Assembly: GCA_945622055.1 (NCBI GenBank)
Contig: CALZBV010000180.1
Coordinates: forward strand, 1-5,034
Length of the DNA: 5,034 nt
Direction: 5' to 3'
From: an uncultured Clostridia bacterium
Lineage (GTDB): Bacteria; Bacillota; Clostridia; Lachnospirales; Lachnospiraceae
Positions 1-5,034 of the stretch are shown one piece after another. The position numbers and the translations under genes are program-made. Below the pieces are notes generated by a model. It ran no database searches. It had not been told where the DNA came from and was given only the letters and a program-made list of their open reading frames with translations. Every line of letters begins with the position of its first letter. Position 1 is the first letter of the stretch.

Positions 1-1
1 G

Positions 2-619
2 TTGGTTTTTTATGTTCATGGAAAAGGTGGAAGTGCTTCAGAATCGGAACATTACAAACCGTTTTTTAGAGACTATGACGTATATGGGTTTGATTACAAA
101 GCTGAGAATCCCTGGGAGGCCAAGGAAGAATTTGGTGATAAGGTAAAGGAACTTAAAAAGACATATAGTGAAATGATTCTTATTGCCGGCAGCATTGGGG
201 CTTATTTTTCTATGAACGCAGGTATTAGTGAGTATTTTGAAAGAGCATACTTTATTTCGCCGATTGTAAATCTGGAGAAACTGATACTTGATATGATTTC
301 TTGGGCAGGAATAAGCGAAAGAGAACTGGAAGAGAAAAAAATTATTCCAGTTGATTTCGGAGATGATTTATCATGGGATTATCTTCAGTATGTCAGAAAT
401 AGTAAGTTGAACTGGAATGTGCCGACTGAAATATTGTATGGAAGCACGGATAACCTGCAGTCAATCGATACGATTAATGAATTTGTTAATGATAATGGCG
501 CGGGGCTTACAGTAATGGAGGGCGGAGAACACTGGTTTCATACTAAGGAGCAGATGAGATTTTTGGATAGATGGATGCAGGAAGAAACTGTGGCATTTGA
601 GAAGGTGAAAGTAGAATGA
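2..619 (+). CDS. Alpha/beta hydrolase, probably clipped at its 5' end by the window edge
   Basis: The protein looks like a small, soluble, cytoplasmic alpha/beta-hydrolase of about 205 residues. No signal peptide or membrane segment is seen. The N-terminus goes straight into a first beta strand and an oxyanion-type HGKGG motif (residues 6-10). The nucleophile elbow is AGSIG with Ser64, so the first Gly of the usual GxSxG is Ala. The candidate acid is Asp150 in YGSTD, and the candidate base is His177 in GGEHWFH; order and spacing suit a Ser-Asp-His triad. The first codon in view is TTG at position 2, so the true start is probably a few codons upstream, outside the window. The stop overlaps the next ATG by 4 bp (616-619), suggesting translational coupling. 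The substrate cannot be told. Family assignment is confident; specific function is unknown. Confidence 0.8.
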   Translation: MVFYVHGKGGSASESEHYKPFFRDYDVYGFDYKAENPWEAKEEFGDKVKELKKTYSEMILIAGSIGAYFSMNAGISEYFERAYFISPIVNLEKLILDMISWAGISERELEEKKIIPVDFGDDLSWDYLQYVRNSKLNWNVPTEILYGSTDNLQSIDTINEFVNDNGAGLTVMEGGEHWFHTKEQMRFLDRWMQEETVAFEKVKVE

Positions 620-822
620 TAGCGAATGCTATAACGTATTGCCGAATTATAATAAGTATGCTGATGTTTCTGTTTTCAGTATTTTCACCCGAATTCTATG
701 TCTGCTATCTGCTTGCGGGTATTTCCGATATGATTGACGGCACGATAGCACGGAAACTTGGTCAAAGTATGCAAAGGGCATTCAGGATGAGAATTACTAT
801 TGTGAAATCTGGATTCCGGTGA
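616..822 (+). pseudogene. Truncated CDP-alcohol phosphatidyltransferase (N-terminal fragment)
   Basis: The first ~47 residues match the start of a CDP-alcohol phosphatidyltransferase, a membrane enzyme that transfers a phosphatidyl group from a CDP-alcohol to a second alcohol in phospholipid synthesis. An opening ANAITYCRI segment is followed by hydrophobic helices (about residues 11-37) and the first half of the signature, D38-x2-D41-G42-x2-A45-R46. The rest of the signature (x8-9-G-x3-D-x3-D) and all later transmembrane helices are missing. Family members are usually about 170-230 residues; this frame ends after 68. Residues from about 48 on read as out-of-frame sequence from a different gene (see 768-833). 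A good AAGGTGA ribosome site (602-608) lies 7 bases before ATG, and the start overlaps the hydrolase stop. With half the metal-binding motif gone the product should be inactive. A sequencing error alone would not explain the missing remainder, because no frame downstream continues the family. Confidence 0.75.
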
Positions 823-833
823 AGAAAAAATAA
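768..833 (+). pseudogene. C-terminal remnant of a GyrI-like / AraC effector-binding domain protein
   Basis: In the frame two bases ahead of the CDP-alcohol phosphatidyltransferase fragment, 768-830 encodes about 21 residues containing NYYCEIWIPVKKK, followed by TAA at 831-833. The EIWIPVK ending is the characteristic last beta strand of GyrI-like small-molecule-binding domains, which occur alone or at the end of AraC/MerR-type regulators. The frame is open upstream only to a TGA within 732-738, and no start or earlier part of such a domain is present. So this is an orphan tail joined to the truncated enzyme somewhere around 757-770. I know the motif from the family; the identification rests on a short stretch and needs a search to confirm. 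Confidence 0.55.
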
Positions 834-973
834 GAAGCTCCACACGATGGGAGCTTAATGAAGAACAGAAGAAGTTAATTGCAGAAATACCTGGAAGACA
901 GGGGGATAAGCGCTTTCTTAAATTTTACGAAATAACAGAATTTAATGAAAATATGGTGGATATAAAAAAATGA
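806..973 (+). pseudogene. Orphan protein-like open frame without start; probable C-terminal gene remnant
   Basis: This frame runs open from just after a TGA at 803-805 to a TGA at 971-973. From about 848 its content looks like real protein (for example NEEQKKLIAEIP and KRFLKFYEITEFNENM) and it ends in VDIKK. There is no ATG near the beginning and no ribosome site, so it is not an intact gene. It could be the tail of a third gene brought in by a deletion. Alternatively it continues the GyrI-like tail: adding one A to the A-run at 825-830 would join the two frames. The hairpin at 835-856 argues for the first reading. I do not recognise the family. Confidence 0.35.
821..856 (-). terminator. Hairpin with T-rich tail on the minus strand, possible terminator
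   Basis: AAGCTCC (835-841) and GGAGCTT (850-856) form a perfect 7-bp stem with an 8-base loop. Read on the minus strand, the stem is followed by CTTATTTTTTC (complement of 824-834), the layout of an intrinsic terminator. It lies about 160 bases beyond the araC-family stop codon, so it could end that transcript. It could also be a surviving half of a bidirectional terminator that once followed the GyrI-like gene. On the plus strand no T-run follows the stem, so it should not work in that direction. Confidence 0.4.
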
Positions 974-984
974 ACTTTTTCGTT

Positions 985-1006
985 AGAAAACTGAAAATAG
1001 TTTTTT
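985..1006. terminator. Weak A/T-rich hairpin between the gene remnants and the araC-family stop
   Basis: AAAACT (987-992) and AGTTTT (999-1004) pair around a 6-base loop. The stem extends to 8 pairs with one G-T, and T residues follow on the plus strand. It sits just past the 3' end of the minus-strand regulator and after the remnants on the plus strand, where a terminator would be expected. The stem is A/T-rich and weak, so it may have no function. Confidence 0.25.
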
Positions 1007-1012
1007 GATATT

Positions 1013-1897
1013 TTATTCCACGACATGTTTTCGTTTGTTACGCAGGCGATACTGTTTTGGCGTAATGCCCCGGCGTTCCTTAAAGCTTTTAATCAGATGG
1101 CTGCAATCGGAAAAGCCGGTGACCTGACTGATGTAGGTGAGATCAAAATCCGTGAACAGAAGAAGCTCTTCTACCTTGTGAACACGCATGTCCTCAATGT
1201 ATTTCTTGCAGCTTTTTCCGTAGATTTCCTGAAAACGTTTGGCAAAATAGGAGTAGCTCAGTCCGCAGTGGGCTGCAATATCACTTACCTTCAGTTCGTT
1301 GTCGAGGTGAGCAGAAATATATGGCAAAACATTATAGATGTCATAGTTATCCTCTACGGTATACACGGTGGAATCAAAGCTGAAGCCGTGCTTTTGCCAG
1401 TAGCGAACAATAATAATCAGCAGTTGGAAAATCTCTGACATGATGATGCTTTGATAGCCGTATTCCTTGTTCCAGAGCTCGGAGATGCATTTGCGGAAAA
1501 GCACCTCCAGCTGCTTTTCTTCAACATAGGTCCTTTCCATTATAATGGGAAGGGCCTTTTTTTCTGCTGCCTGAAATATGTTGTCCAGACTGGGGGTAAA
1601 GTTGGCTGTAAAGTTCAGGTTTTTCAGGTCAAGCTGGAGCCCTGCCACCAGTGCCGGTGCATCGTCTGCGGAATAGAATGCATGCACCGTTTTGGAATGC
1701 AGGATAATCAGCTCGCCGGAAGAAAGAAGGTATTCTGTGTTTTCAGCCTGAATTCTCAGTTTTCCTTTGAGAACAAGGATGATTTCCATGTAATAGTGCC
1801 AGTGTGGTGCAACGGGAAGCGTATCGCTTGTGGCATCGTAATAAAAGCATTGATAAGGGTGGTTAATCAGGTCACTTTCTTCGTATAATCCGTTCAT
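1013..1897 (-). CDS. AraC-family transcriptional regulator with N-terminal cupin
   Basis: A DNA-binding regulator that probably senses a small ligand and controls nearby genes. With the chosen start it is 294 residues, the usual size for this class. Residues 1-~150 hold a cupin-like sensor: PHWHYYMEIILVLKG (31-45) and the later SGELIILHSKTVHAFY region are typical of AraC-type ligand-binding barrels. The C-terminal ~100 residues carry two helix-turn-helix motifs: LKVSDIAAHCGLSYSYFAKRF (about 202-222) and LTYISQVTGFSDCSHLIKSF (about 253-272), followed by the conserved GITPKQYR. The frame is open further, to an ATG at 2015-2017, but that extension is not family-like. Two adjacent ATGs lie at 1898-1900 and 1895-1897. 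GGAG at 1904-1907 is 3 bases from the first and 6 from the second, so the second is preferred. The gene is divergent from the ABC exporter pair, which makes that operon the likely target. The ligand is unknown. Confidence 0.9.
   Translation of the reverse strand: MNGLYEESDLINHPYQCFYYDATSDTLPVAPHWHYYMEIILVLKGKLRIQAENTEYLLSSGELIILHSKTVHAFYSADDAPALVAGLQLDLKNLNFTANFTPSLDNIFQAAEKKALPIIMERTYVEEKQLEVLFRKCISELWNKEYGYQSIIMSEIFQLLIIIVRYWQKHGFSFDSTVYTVEDNYDIYNVLPYISAHLDNELKVSDIAAHCGLSYSYFAKRFQEIYGKSCKKYIEDMRVHKVEELLLFTDFDLTYISQVTGFSDCSHLIKSFKERRGITPKQYRLRNKRKHVVE
1528..1563 (+). terminator. Terminator-like palindrome inside the araC-family gene, on its antisense strand
   Basis: AGGTCCTTTCCATTA (1528-1542) is followed at once by its near-exact inverse TAATGGGAAGGGCCT (1543-1557); the two differences become G-U pairs in plus-strand RNA. 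The hairpin would have a 12-bp stem with a UUAUAA loop and is followed by an unbroken T-run through 1563 (seven T counting the last stem base). This is the full layout of an intrinsic terminator reading on the plus strand, opposite to the host gene. It encodes part of KKALPIIMERTY in the regulator, so codon chance could have made it. Confidence 0.45.
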
Positions 1898-1903
1898 CAT
1901 TGT

Positions 1904-1907
1904 CTCC
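1904..1907 (-). promoter_or_regulatory. Ribosome binding site that decides the araC-family start
   Basis: On the minus strand the sequence reads GCGGAGACAATGATGAAC. GGAG lies 3 bases from the first ATG and 6 from the second, so translation more plausibly begins at the second ATG. The ATG at 2015-2017, which the open frame would also allow, has no comparable site. Confidence 0.6.
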
Positions 1908-1912
1908 GCTTT

Positions 1913-1969
1913 TCGCAATCTGTTGGGATTTAGCATTCCGGCGCCCGTACAAAATGCTGCAGATTGCGA
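1913..1969 (-). promoter_or_regulatory. Two-part inverted repeat in the araC-family leader
   Basis: TCGCAATCTG (1913-1922) is exactly repeated in inverse as CAGATTGCGA (1960-1969). Nested inside, AGCATT (1932-1937) pairs exactly with AATGCT (1953-1958), leaving a 9-base bulge on one side, one base on the other, and a GC-rich ~15-base loop. In the regulator's mRNA this would fold into a stable stem ending 5 bases before the GGAG ribosome site. It could act as an mRNA structure affecting translation or stability, or as a DNA operator. No known riboswitch class was recognised. Confidence 0.45.
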
Positions 1970-1997
1970 TATAACTTTTAATGGGCAACATCTGACC

Positions 1998-2019
1998 GTA
2001 TGAAAATTGCTTTTCACAC
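1998..2019. promoter_or_regulatory. Inverted repeat in the divergent intergenic region, possible operator
   Basis: TGAAAA (2001-2006) and TTTTCA (2011-2016) are a perfect inverted repeat around TTGC. The arms extend to 9 bases with one mismatch (GTATGAAAA / TTTTCACAC). It lies between the two divergent genes, where a shared regulator site would be expected. A 22-bp imperfect palindrome in an AT-rich region could arise by chance. AraC proteins usually bind direct rather than inverted half-sites, so a different regulator may be involved if it is real. Confidence 0.3.
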
Positions 2020-2061
2020 GAAGCCCGTTCCTACTGAAAACTGCATATAGAAAAAAGAGAT

Positions 2062-2090
2062 TTATACAATTTTTAGTGCAAGTATATTAT
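2062..2090 (+). promoter_or_regulatory. Possible promoter for the ABC exporter operon
   Basis: TTATAC (2062-2067) and TATTAT (2085-2090) are separated by 17 bases in the AT-rich stretch upstream of the first exporter gene. The -10 is fair, but the -35 matches the TTGACA consensus poorly, as is common at activator-dependent promoters. An overlapping TATATT at 2083-2088 is an alternative -10. This is only a best guess from position and composition. Confidence 0.25.
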
Positions 2091-2171
2091 ATCATTTTTT
2101 TTCAAAATATGACATACTTTATTCAAAAATGGAGTTACTTTTTTACAAATAGCGAAAGGTTGAGTGACGAA

Positions 2172-3938
2172 ATGAAGAAATCTAAACTACGATGGCTATG
2201 GGAGAATATGGAAGGATACCGTGGATTGTATATTCTCGGAATCTTTGGTACGCTTCTGTACAACGTACTTCAGCTGACCGTTCCATTCGTGACACAGCAG
2301 ATTATTGACCTGTTTTTGTCCGGCGAGAATGCAGCATCCAATCTGGAAACCAAAAGAAGCCTGTTTTTTGGTCTGATTGCGGCAATGGTTCTTTTGACTC
2401 TGTTTCGAGTTACCGTTGTGTATCTGGATTGTATGATTTACGAGAAGGTTTCGCAGGCGGCGCTATACCGCATCCGTAACTTCCTGTATAACAAAATGCA
2501 GCGTCAGGATATGGCATTTTACAGCGTGTATCGTACCGGTGATTTGATGACACGACTGACCGGTGACCTGGATGCGGTGCGTCATATGATTGCCTGGGTG
2601 GTGCGCACGATTATCGAATCCTTCGCGCTTTATTCCGCAACCATGATTTATTTCTTCTTTATGAACTGGAAGCTGGCATTAATTATGCTTATGATGTCTC
2701 CGATTATTTTCGGAATTATCTTCCTCTTCAAAAAGCAGGTAGCGCCGAAGCATAAGCTGCTGCGTGAGAAAATGGCCACCCTGAATACCGCCGCACAGGA
2801 AAATATCTCCGGAAACCGTGTGGTAAAGGCGTTTGCAAAGGAAGAGCATGAAATAGAGAAATTTGATCAGTGTAATTCGGAATATTCGAAAACGAACATC
2901 GAGACATCCTTTGTATGGCTTCGTTTCTTTCCGTTTGTTGAAACGGTTGCAAACCTCATGCCGGTAATTCTTCTTGTAATCGGAGGCCTGTTTTTGATAA
3001 ATGATCAATTGACAATGGGTGAGTATGCGGCTTTTTCAGGACTTATCTGGGCGATTGCCAATCCGATGAGAAACATGGGAAATGTTATGAACGAATTCCA
3101 GCGTTTTGATGCTGCTTCTGCGAAGGTAATGGAGCTTTATTATGCAGAACCGAAAATCGTGGATCTTCCGGGAGCGTGTGATATCGAGGGACGTTTAAAG
3201 GGTAAGATAGAGTTTAAGAATGTAAGCTTCCGTTATGAGGATGCGGATATTCCGGTGCTTCATGATATTTCTTTTACAGCTGAGGCAGGACAGACAATTG
3301 CGATTATGGGTGAAACCGGCTGCGGAAAGACTTCATTAATCAATCTGATTCCAAGATTTTATGAGCCTACCGAAGGGGAAATCTACATTGACGGAAAAAA
3401 CATCAGAGATTACAAAATCCAGCCACTTCGGAAAAGCATCGGACTTGCGACGCAGGATGTACTTCTTTACTCGGATACGATTGATGGTAACATTGCGTAT
3501 GGTGATGCAAATATTTCCGCAGATGATGTTCGGAAGTTTGCAAAGTACTCTGCGGCAGAGGACTTTATTTCCAAGATGCCGGAGGGATATGATACGATTG
3601 TCGGTGAAAGAGGTGTGGGTCTTTCCGGCGGACAGAAGCAGAGAATTTCGCTTGCGAGAGCACTTGCAATCAAGCCTTCCATTCTGATTTTGGATGATAC
3701 GACCTCCGCAGTCGATCTGGAAACGGAAAAGACAATTCAGGAAGGCTTACGTCATCTGGATTTTGATTGTACCAAGATTATTATTGCACAGCGTGTATCC
3801 ACGACTAAGAATGCGGATTTGATTTTAGTGCTTCAGGACGGCAGAATAACGGAAGCCGGTACACATGAACAGTTGCTTTCAAAGCGCGGTTACTATTATG
3901 ATGTGGTCAGACTGCAGACCGGAGAGGAGGATATCTGA
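2172..3938 (+). CDS. ABC half-exporter, degenerate-site subunit (membrane domain fused to ATPase)
   Basis: An inner-membrane exporter subunit of 588 residues, the normal size for a type IV (MsbA/MdlA-like) half-transporter. Residues 1-~320 form the membrane domain, with hydrophobic segments near 20-46, 64-88, 146-163, 167-186 and 254-276. The ATPase domain follows: A-loop Tyr355, Walker A GETGCGKT (380-387), Q-loop Gln428, signature LSGGQ (484-488), Walker B ILILD ending at Asp508, D-loop SAVD (512-515). Two catalytic positions deviate: Asp509 replaces the Walker B glutamate, and Gln540 replaces the H-loop histidine (IIIAQRVST). Both are known from the non-catalytic site of heterodimeric exporters (TM287 of TM287/288, BmrC of BmrC/D). 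The partner is surely the next gene. The open frame extends upstream to 2007, but that part is AT-rich leader. ATG 2172 fits family N-termini, with AAAGG at 2155-2159 somewhat far (12 bases) and a weak GAGTGA nearer. Substrate unknown; drugs, lipids or peptides are possible. Confidence 0.9.
   Translation: MKKSKLRWLWENMEGYRGLYILGIFGTLLYNVLQLTVPFVTQQIIDLFLSGENAASNLETKRSLFFGLIAAMVLLTLFRVTVVYLDCMIYEKVSQAALYRIRNFLYNKMQRQDMAFYSVYRTGDLMTRLTGDLDAVRHMIAWVVRTIIESFALYSATMIYFFFMNWKLALIMLMMSPIIFGIIFLFKKQVAPKHKLLREKMATLNTAAQENISGNRVVKAFAKEEHEIEKFDQCNSEYSKTNIETSFVWLRFFPFVETVANLMPVILLVIGGLFLINDQLTMGEYAAFSGLIWAIANPMRNMGNVMNEFQRFDAASAKVMELYYAEPKIVDLPGACDIEGRLKGKIEFKNVSFRYEDADIPVLHDISFTAEAGQTIAIMGETGCGKTSLINLIPRFYEPTEGEIYIDGKNIRDYKIQPLRKSIGLATQDVLLYSDTIDGNIAYGDANISADDVRKFAKYSAAEDFISKMPEGYDTIVGERGVGLSGGQKQRISLARALAIKPSILILDDTTSAVDLETEKTIQEGLRHLDFDCTKIIIAQRVSTTKNADLILVLQDGRITEAGTHEQLLSKRGYYYDVVRLQTGEEDI
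3925..3930 (+). promoter_or_regulatory. Ribosome binding site of the second exporter gene
   Basis: A perfect AGGAGG sits inside the last codons of the first exporter gene, 9 bases before the ATG at 3940. It is much stronger than the site in front of the first gene. Confidence 0.75.
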
Positions 3939-3939
3939 T

Positions 3940-5034
3940 ATGGCAAGAAGAAATACCTATAAAGAAGACGAAGTATTGGAAACTCCTTTTGAGTTTAAGC
4001 ATTTGCTTCGCGCTATGGTATATGTTAAGAAATATGCAGGAAAGATGCTTTTCGCGTTACTGCTGAGTGCAATTGGTGCCGTTATGGGTCTGTTCTCTCC
4101 GATGATTTCCCGAAAGGCACTGGATGTTGCTATTCCTGAGAAAAACAAGGAAATGCTGTTTACACTTGCAATTTTGCTTATTGTATGCTTTGTTATCAGT
4201 ATTTTGTTTGCAGTGTTACGTTCAAGAATCATGATAAAGGTTGGTCAGGGCATTATTTATGATATCCGCAAGGATGTATTTGAGCATCTTCAGAAGCTGC
4301 CGTTCCAGTATTATGATGACAGACCGCACGGTAAGATTTTAGTTCGTGTCGTCAACTATGTTAACTCCGTTTCAGATATTCTGTCCAACGGATTGATTAA
4401 TGTGATTCTCGAAATATTTAATCTGATATTTATTGTAGTGTTCATGTTTCTGGTAGATGTTAAGCTGTCGCTTGTTGTGCTGGCCGGTGTGCCGGTACTT
4501 GCGGTGTTTATGTTCTGGATTAAGGAAAAGCAGCGTAAAGCGTGGCAGAAGGTTTCCAACAAGAATTCCAACCTAAATGCATACCTTCAGGAGAATATCG
4601 TTGGTGCAAGAGTAACACAGATTTTTGCAAGAGAAGATGAGAACGCTGAGATATTTGAAACGCTTTCCGATCGTACCAGAGGAGCCTGGATGGAGGCGGT
4701 AAAATACAGTAATCTTGTGTGGCCGGGTATCGACAGTATTTCTGTAATCATCCGCGCGGCAATCTTTATTTTTGGACTCATTATCTTTGGACAGGGACAG
4801 GAAACGGTAGGTACCATCCTTGCAATTTCCTCCTACGCATCCCGGTTCTGGCAGCCAATCATGAGCCTCGGAAATATTTTCAACAGCTTTATCAATAATA
4901 TTGCTTATCTGGAGCGTATTTTTGAAACCCTGGACGAGCCGGTAACGGTGGATGATGCAGCGGATGCAGTTGAGATGAAGCCGATTCGCGGTAAGGTTAC
5001 GTTTGAAAATGTAACGTTCGGATATGAAGCCGGG
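3940..5034 (+). CDS. ABC half-exporter, second subunit of the pair (3' part outside window)
   Basis: The frame is open from the ATG at 3940 to the window edge (365 codons, no stop); the full gene should be about 600 residues. Residues 1-~330 are an ABC exporter membrane domain with hydrophobic segments around 35-57, 72-95, 153-173, 177-194 and 266-284. The coupling-region pattern QYYDDRPHGKILVRVVNYVN (123-142) is typical of these proteins, as is QENIVGARVTQIFAREDEN (217-235). The ATPase domain begins near 350 with KVTFENVTFGY; Tyr362 is the A-loop aromatic residue. The window ends just before Walker A, so its catalytic residues cannot be checked. It starts one base after the first gene's stop, behind a perfect AGGAGG, so the two form one operon and probably one heterodimer. 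By analogy with heterodimeric exporters this subunit should carry the intact Walker B Glu and H-loop His; that is a prediction. Confidence 0.9.
   Translation, partial: MARRNTYKEDEVLETPFEFKHLLRAMVYVKKYAGKMLFALLLSAIGAVMGLFSPMISRKALDVAIPEKNKEMLFTLAILLIVCFVISILFAVLRSRIMIKVGQGIIYDIRKDVFEHLQKLPFQYYDDRPHGKILVRVVNYVNSVSDILSNGLINVILEIFNLIFIVVFMFLVDVKLSLVVLAGVPVLAVFMFWIKEKQRKAWQKVSNKNSNLNAYLQENIVGARVTQIFAREDENAEIFETLSDRTRGAWMEAVKYSNLVWPGIDSISVIIRAAIFIFGLIIFGQGQETVGTILAISSYASRFWQPIMSLGNIFNSFINNIAYLERIFETLDEPVTVDDAADAVEMKPIRGKVTFENVTFGYEAG

Noticed and set aside
1025..1888. Two long plus-strand open frames (1025-1438 and 1451-1888) covering the araC-family gene
   Set aside because: They are antisense shadows. 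The minus-strand frame has clear cupin and double helix-turn-helix motifs, while the plus-strand translations show no family features and lack ribosome sites.
1898..2017. N-terminal extension of the regulator to the ATG at 2015-2017
   Set aside because: The 40 extra residues are unlike AraC-family N-termini, cover a structured leader, and the start has no good ribosome site.
2007..2171. N-terminal extension of the first exporter gene to 2007
   Set aside because: The stretch is AT-rich, contains promoter-like sequence, and encodes a segment not seen before the first transmembrane helix of half-exporters. ATG 2172 gives the normal family length.
2679..3008. Minus-strand open frames within the exporter genes (2679-3008, 2728-2952, 3467-3682, 3957-4232, 4356-4571, 4587-4817) and the plus-strand frame 3361-3687
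   Set aside because: All lie inside clearly coding ABC transporter sequence in other frames and show no domain or ribosome site of their own.
1..5034. CRISPR array, tRNA/rRNA gene, insertion sequence or phage module
   Set aside because: No regularly spaced repeats, no tRNA-like cloverleaf or rRNA sequence, and no transposase or integrase reading frame were seen, even around the gene-end scar at 740-973.

Overview
The window looks like chromosomal DNA from a low-to-moderate GC Firmicute, most likely a Lachnospiraceae-type clostridium. This is inferred from overall codon style, strong AGGAGG-type ribosome binding sites, and the protein types (AraC/cupin regulator divergent from paired ABC half-exporters, GyrI-like C-terminus, CDP-alcohol phosphatidyltransferase). 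I could not run a search, so the genus is unknown.

Left part (1-1012): a 5'-clipped alpha/beta hydrolase gene overlaps by 4 bp (ATGA) the start of a CDP-alcohol phosphatidyltransferase gene. The latter breaks off inside its catalytic motif, right after DGTIAR. Directly behind the break, in another frame, lie what look like the last ~22 residues of a GyrI-like (AraC effector-binding) domain protein, then a hairpin, then a third short open frame with protein-like content but no start. This looks like a scar of one or more deletions or recombinations: three gene ends packed into about 220 bp.

Middle (1013-2171): an AraC-family regulator with an N-terminal cupin lies on the minus strand. Its most likely start is the second of two adjacent ATGs (codon 1895-1897). 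Its leader contains a two-part inverted repeat immediately upstream of the ribosome binding site. Inside the gene, on the opposite strand, is a sequence with every feature of an intrinsic terminator (12-bp stem followed by seven T). The divergent intergenic region (1898-2171) is AT-rich on the transporter side and carries a second inverted repeat and a two-turn direct repeat that could be operator sites.

Right part (2172-5034): two ABC half-exporter genes, one base apart, run on the plus strand; the second is cut by the window edge just before its Walker A motif. The first has Asp instead of Glu after Walker B and Gln instead of His in the H-loop. This is the hallmark of the degenerate-site subunit of heterodimeric type IV (multidrug/peptide-like) ABC exporters such as TM287/288 and BmrC/D. 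The likely picture is a heterodimeric exporter controlled by the divergent AraC regulator, with unknown substrate. I see no wholly new system; the most unusual items are the gene-end scar, the antisense terminator-like palindrome and the araC leader structure.
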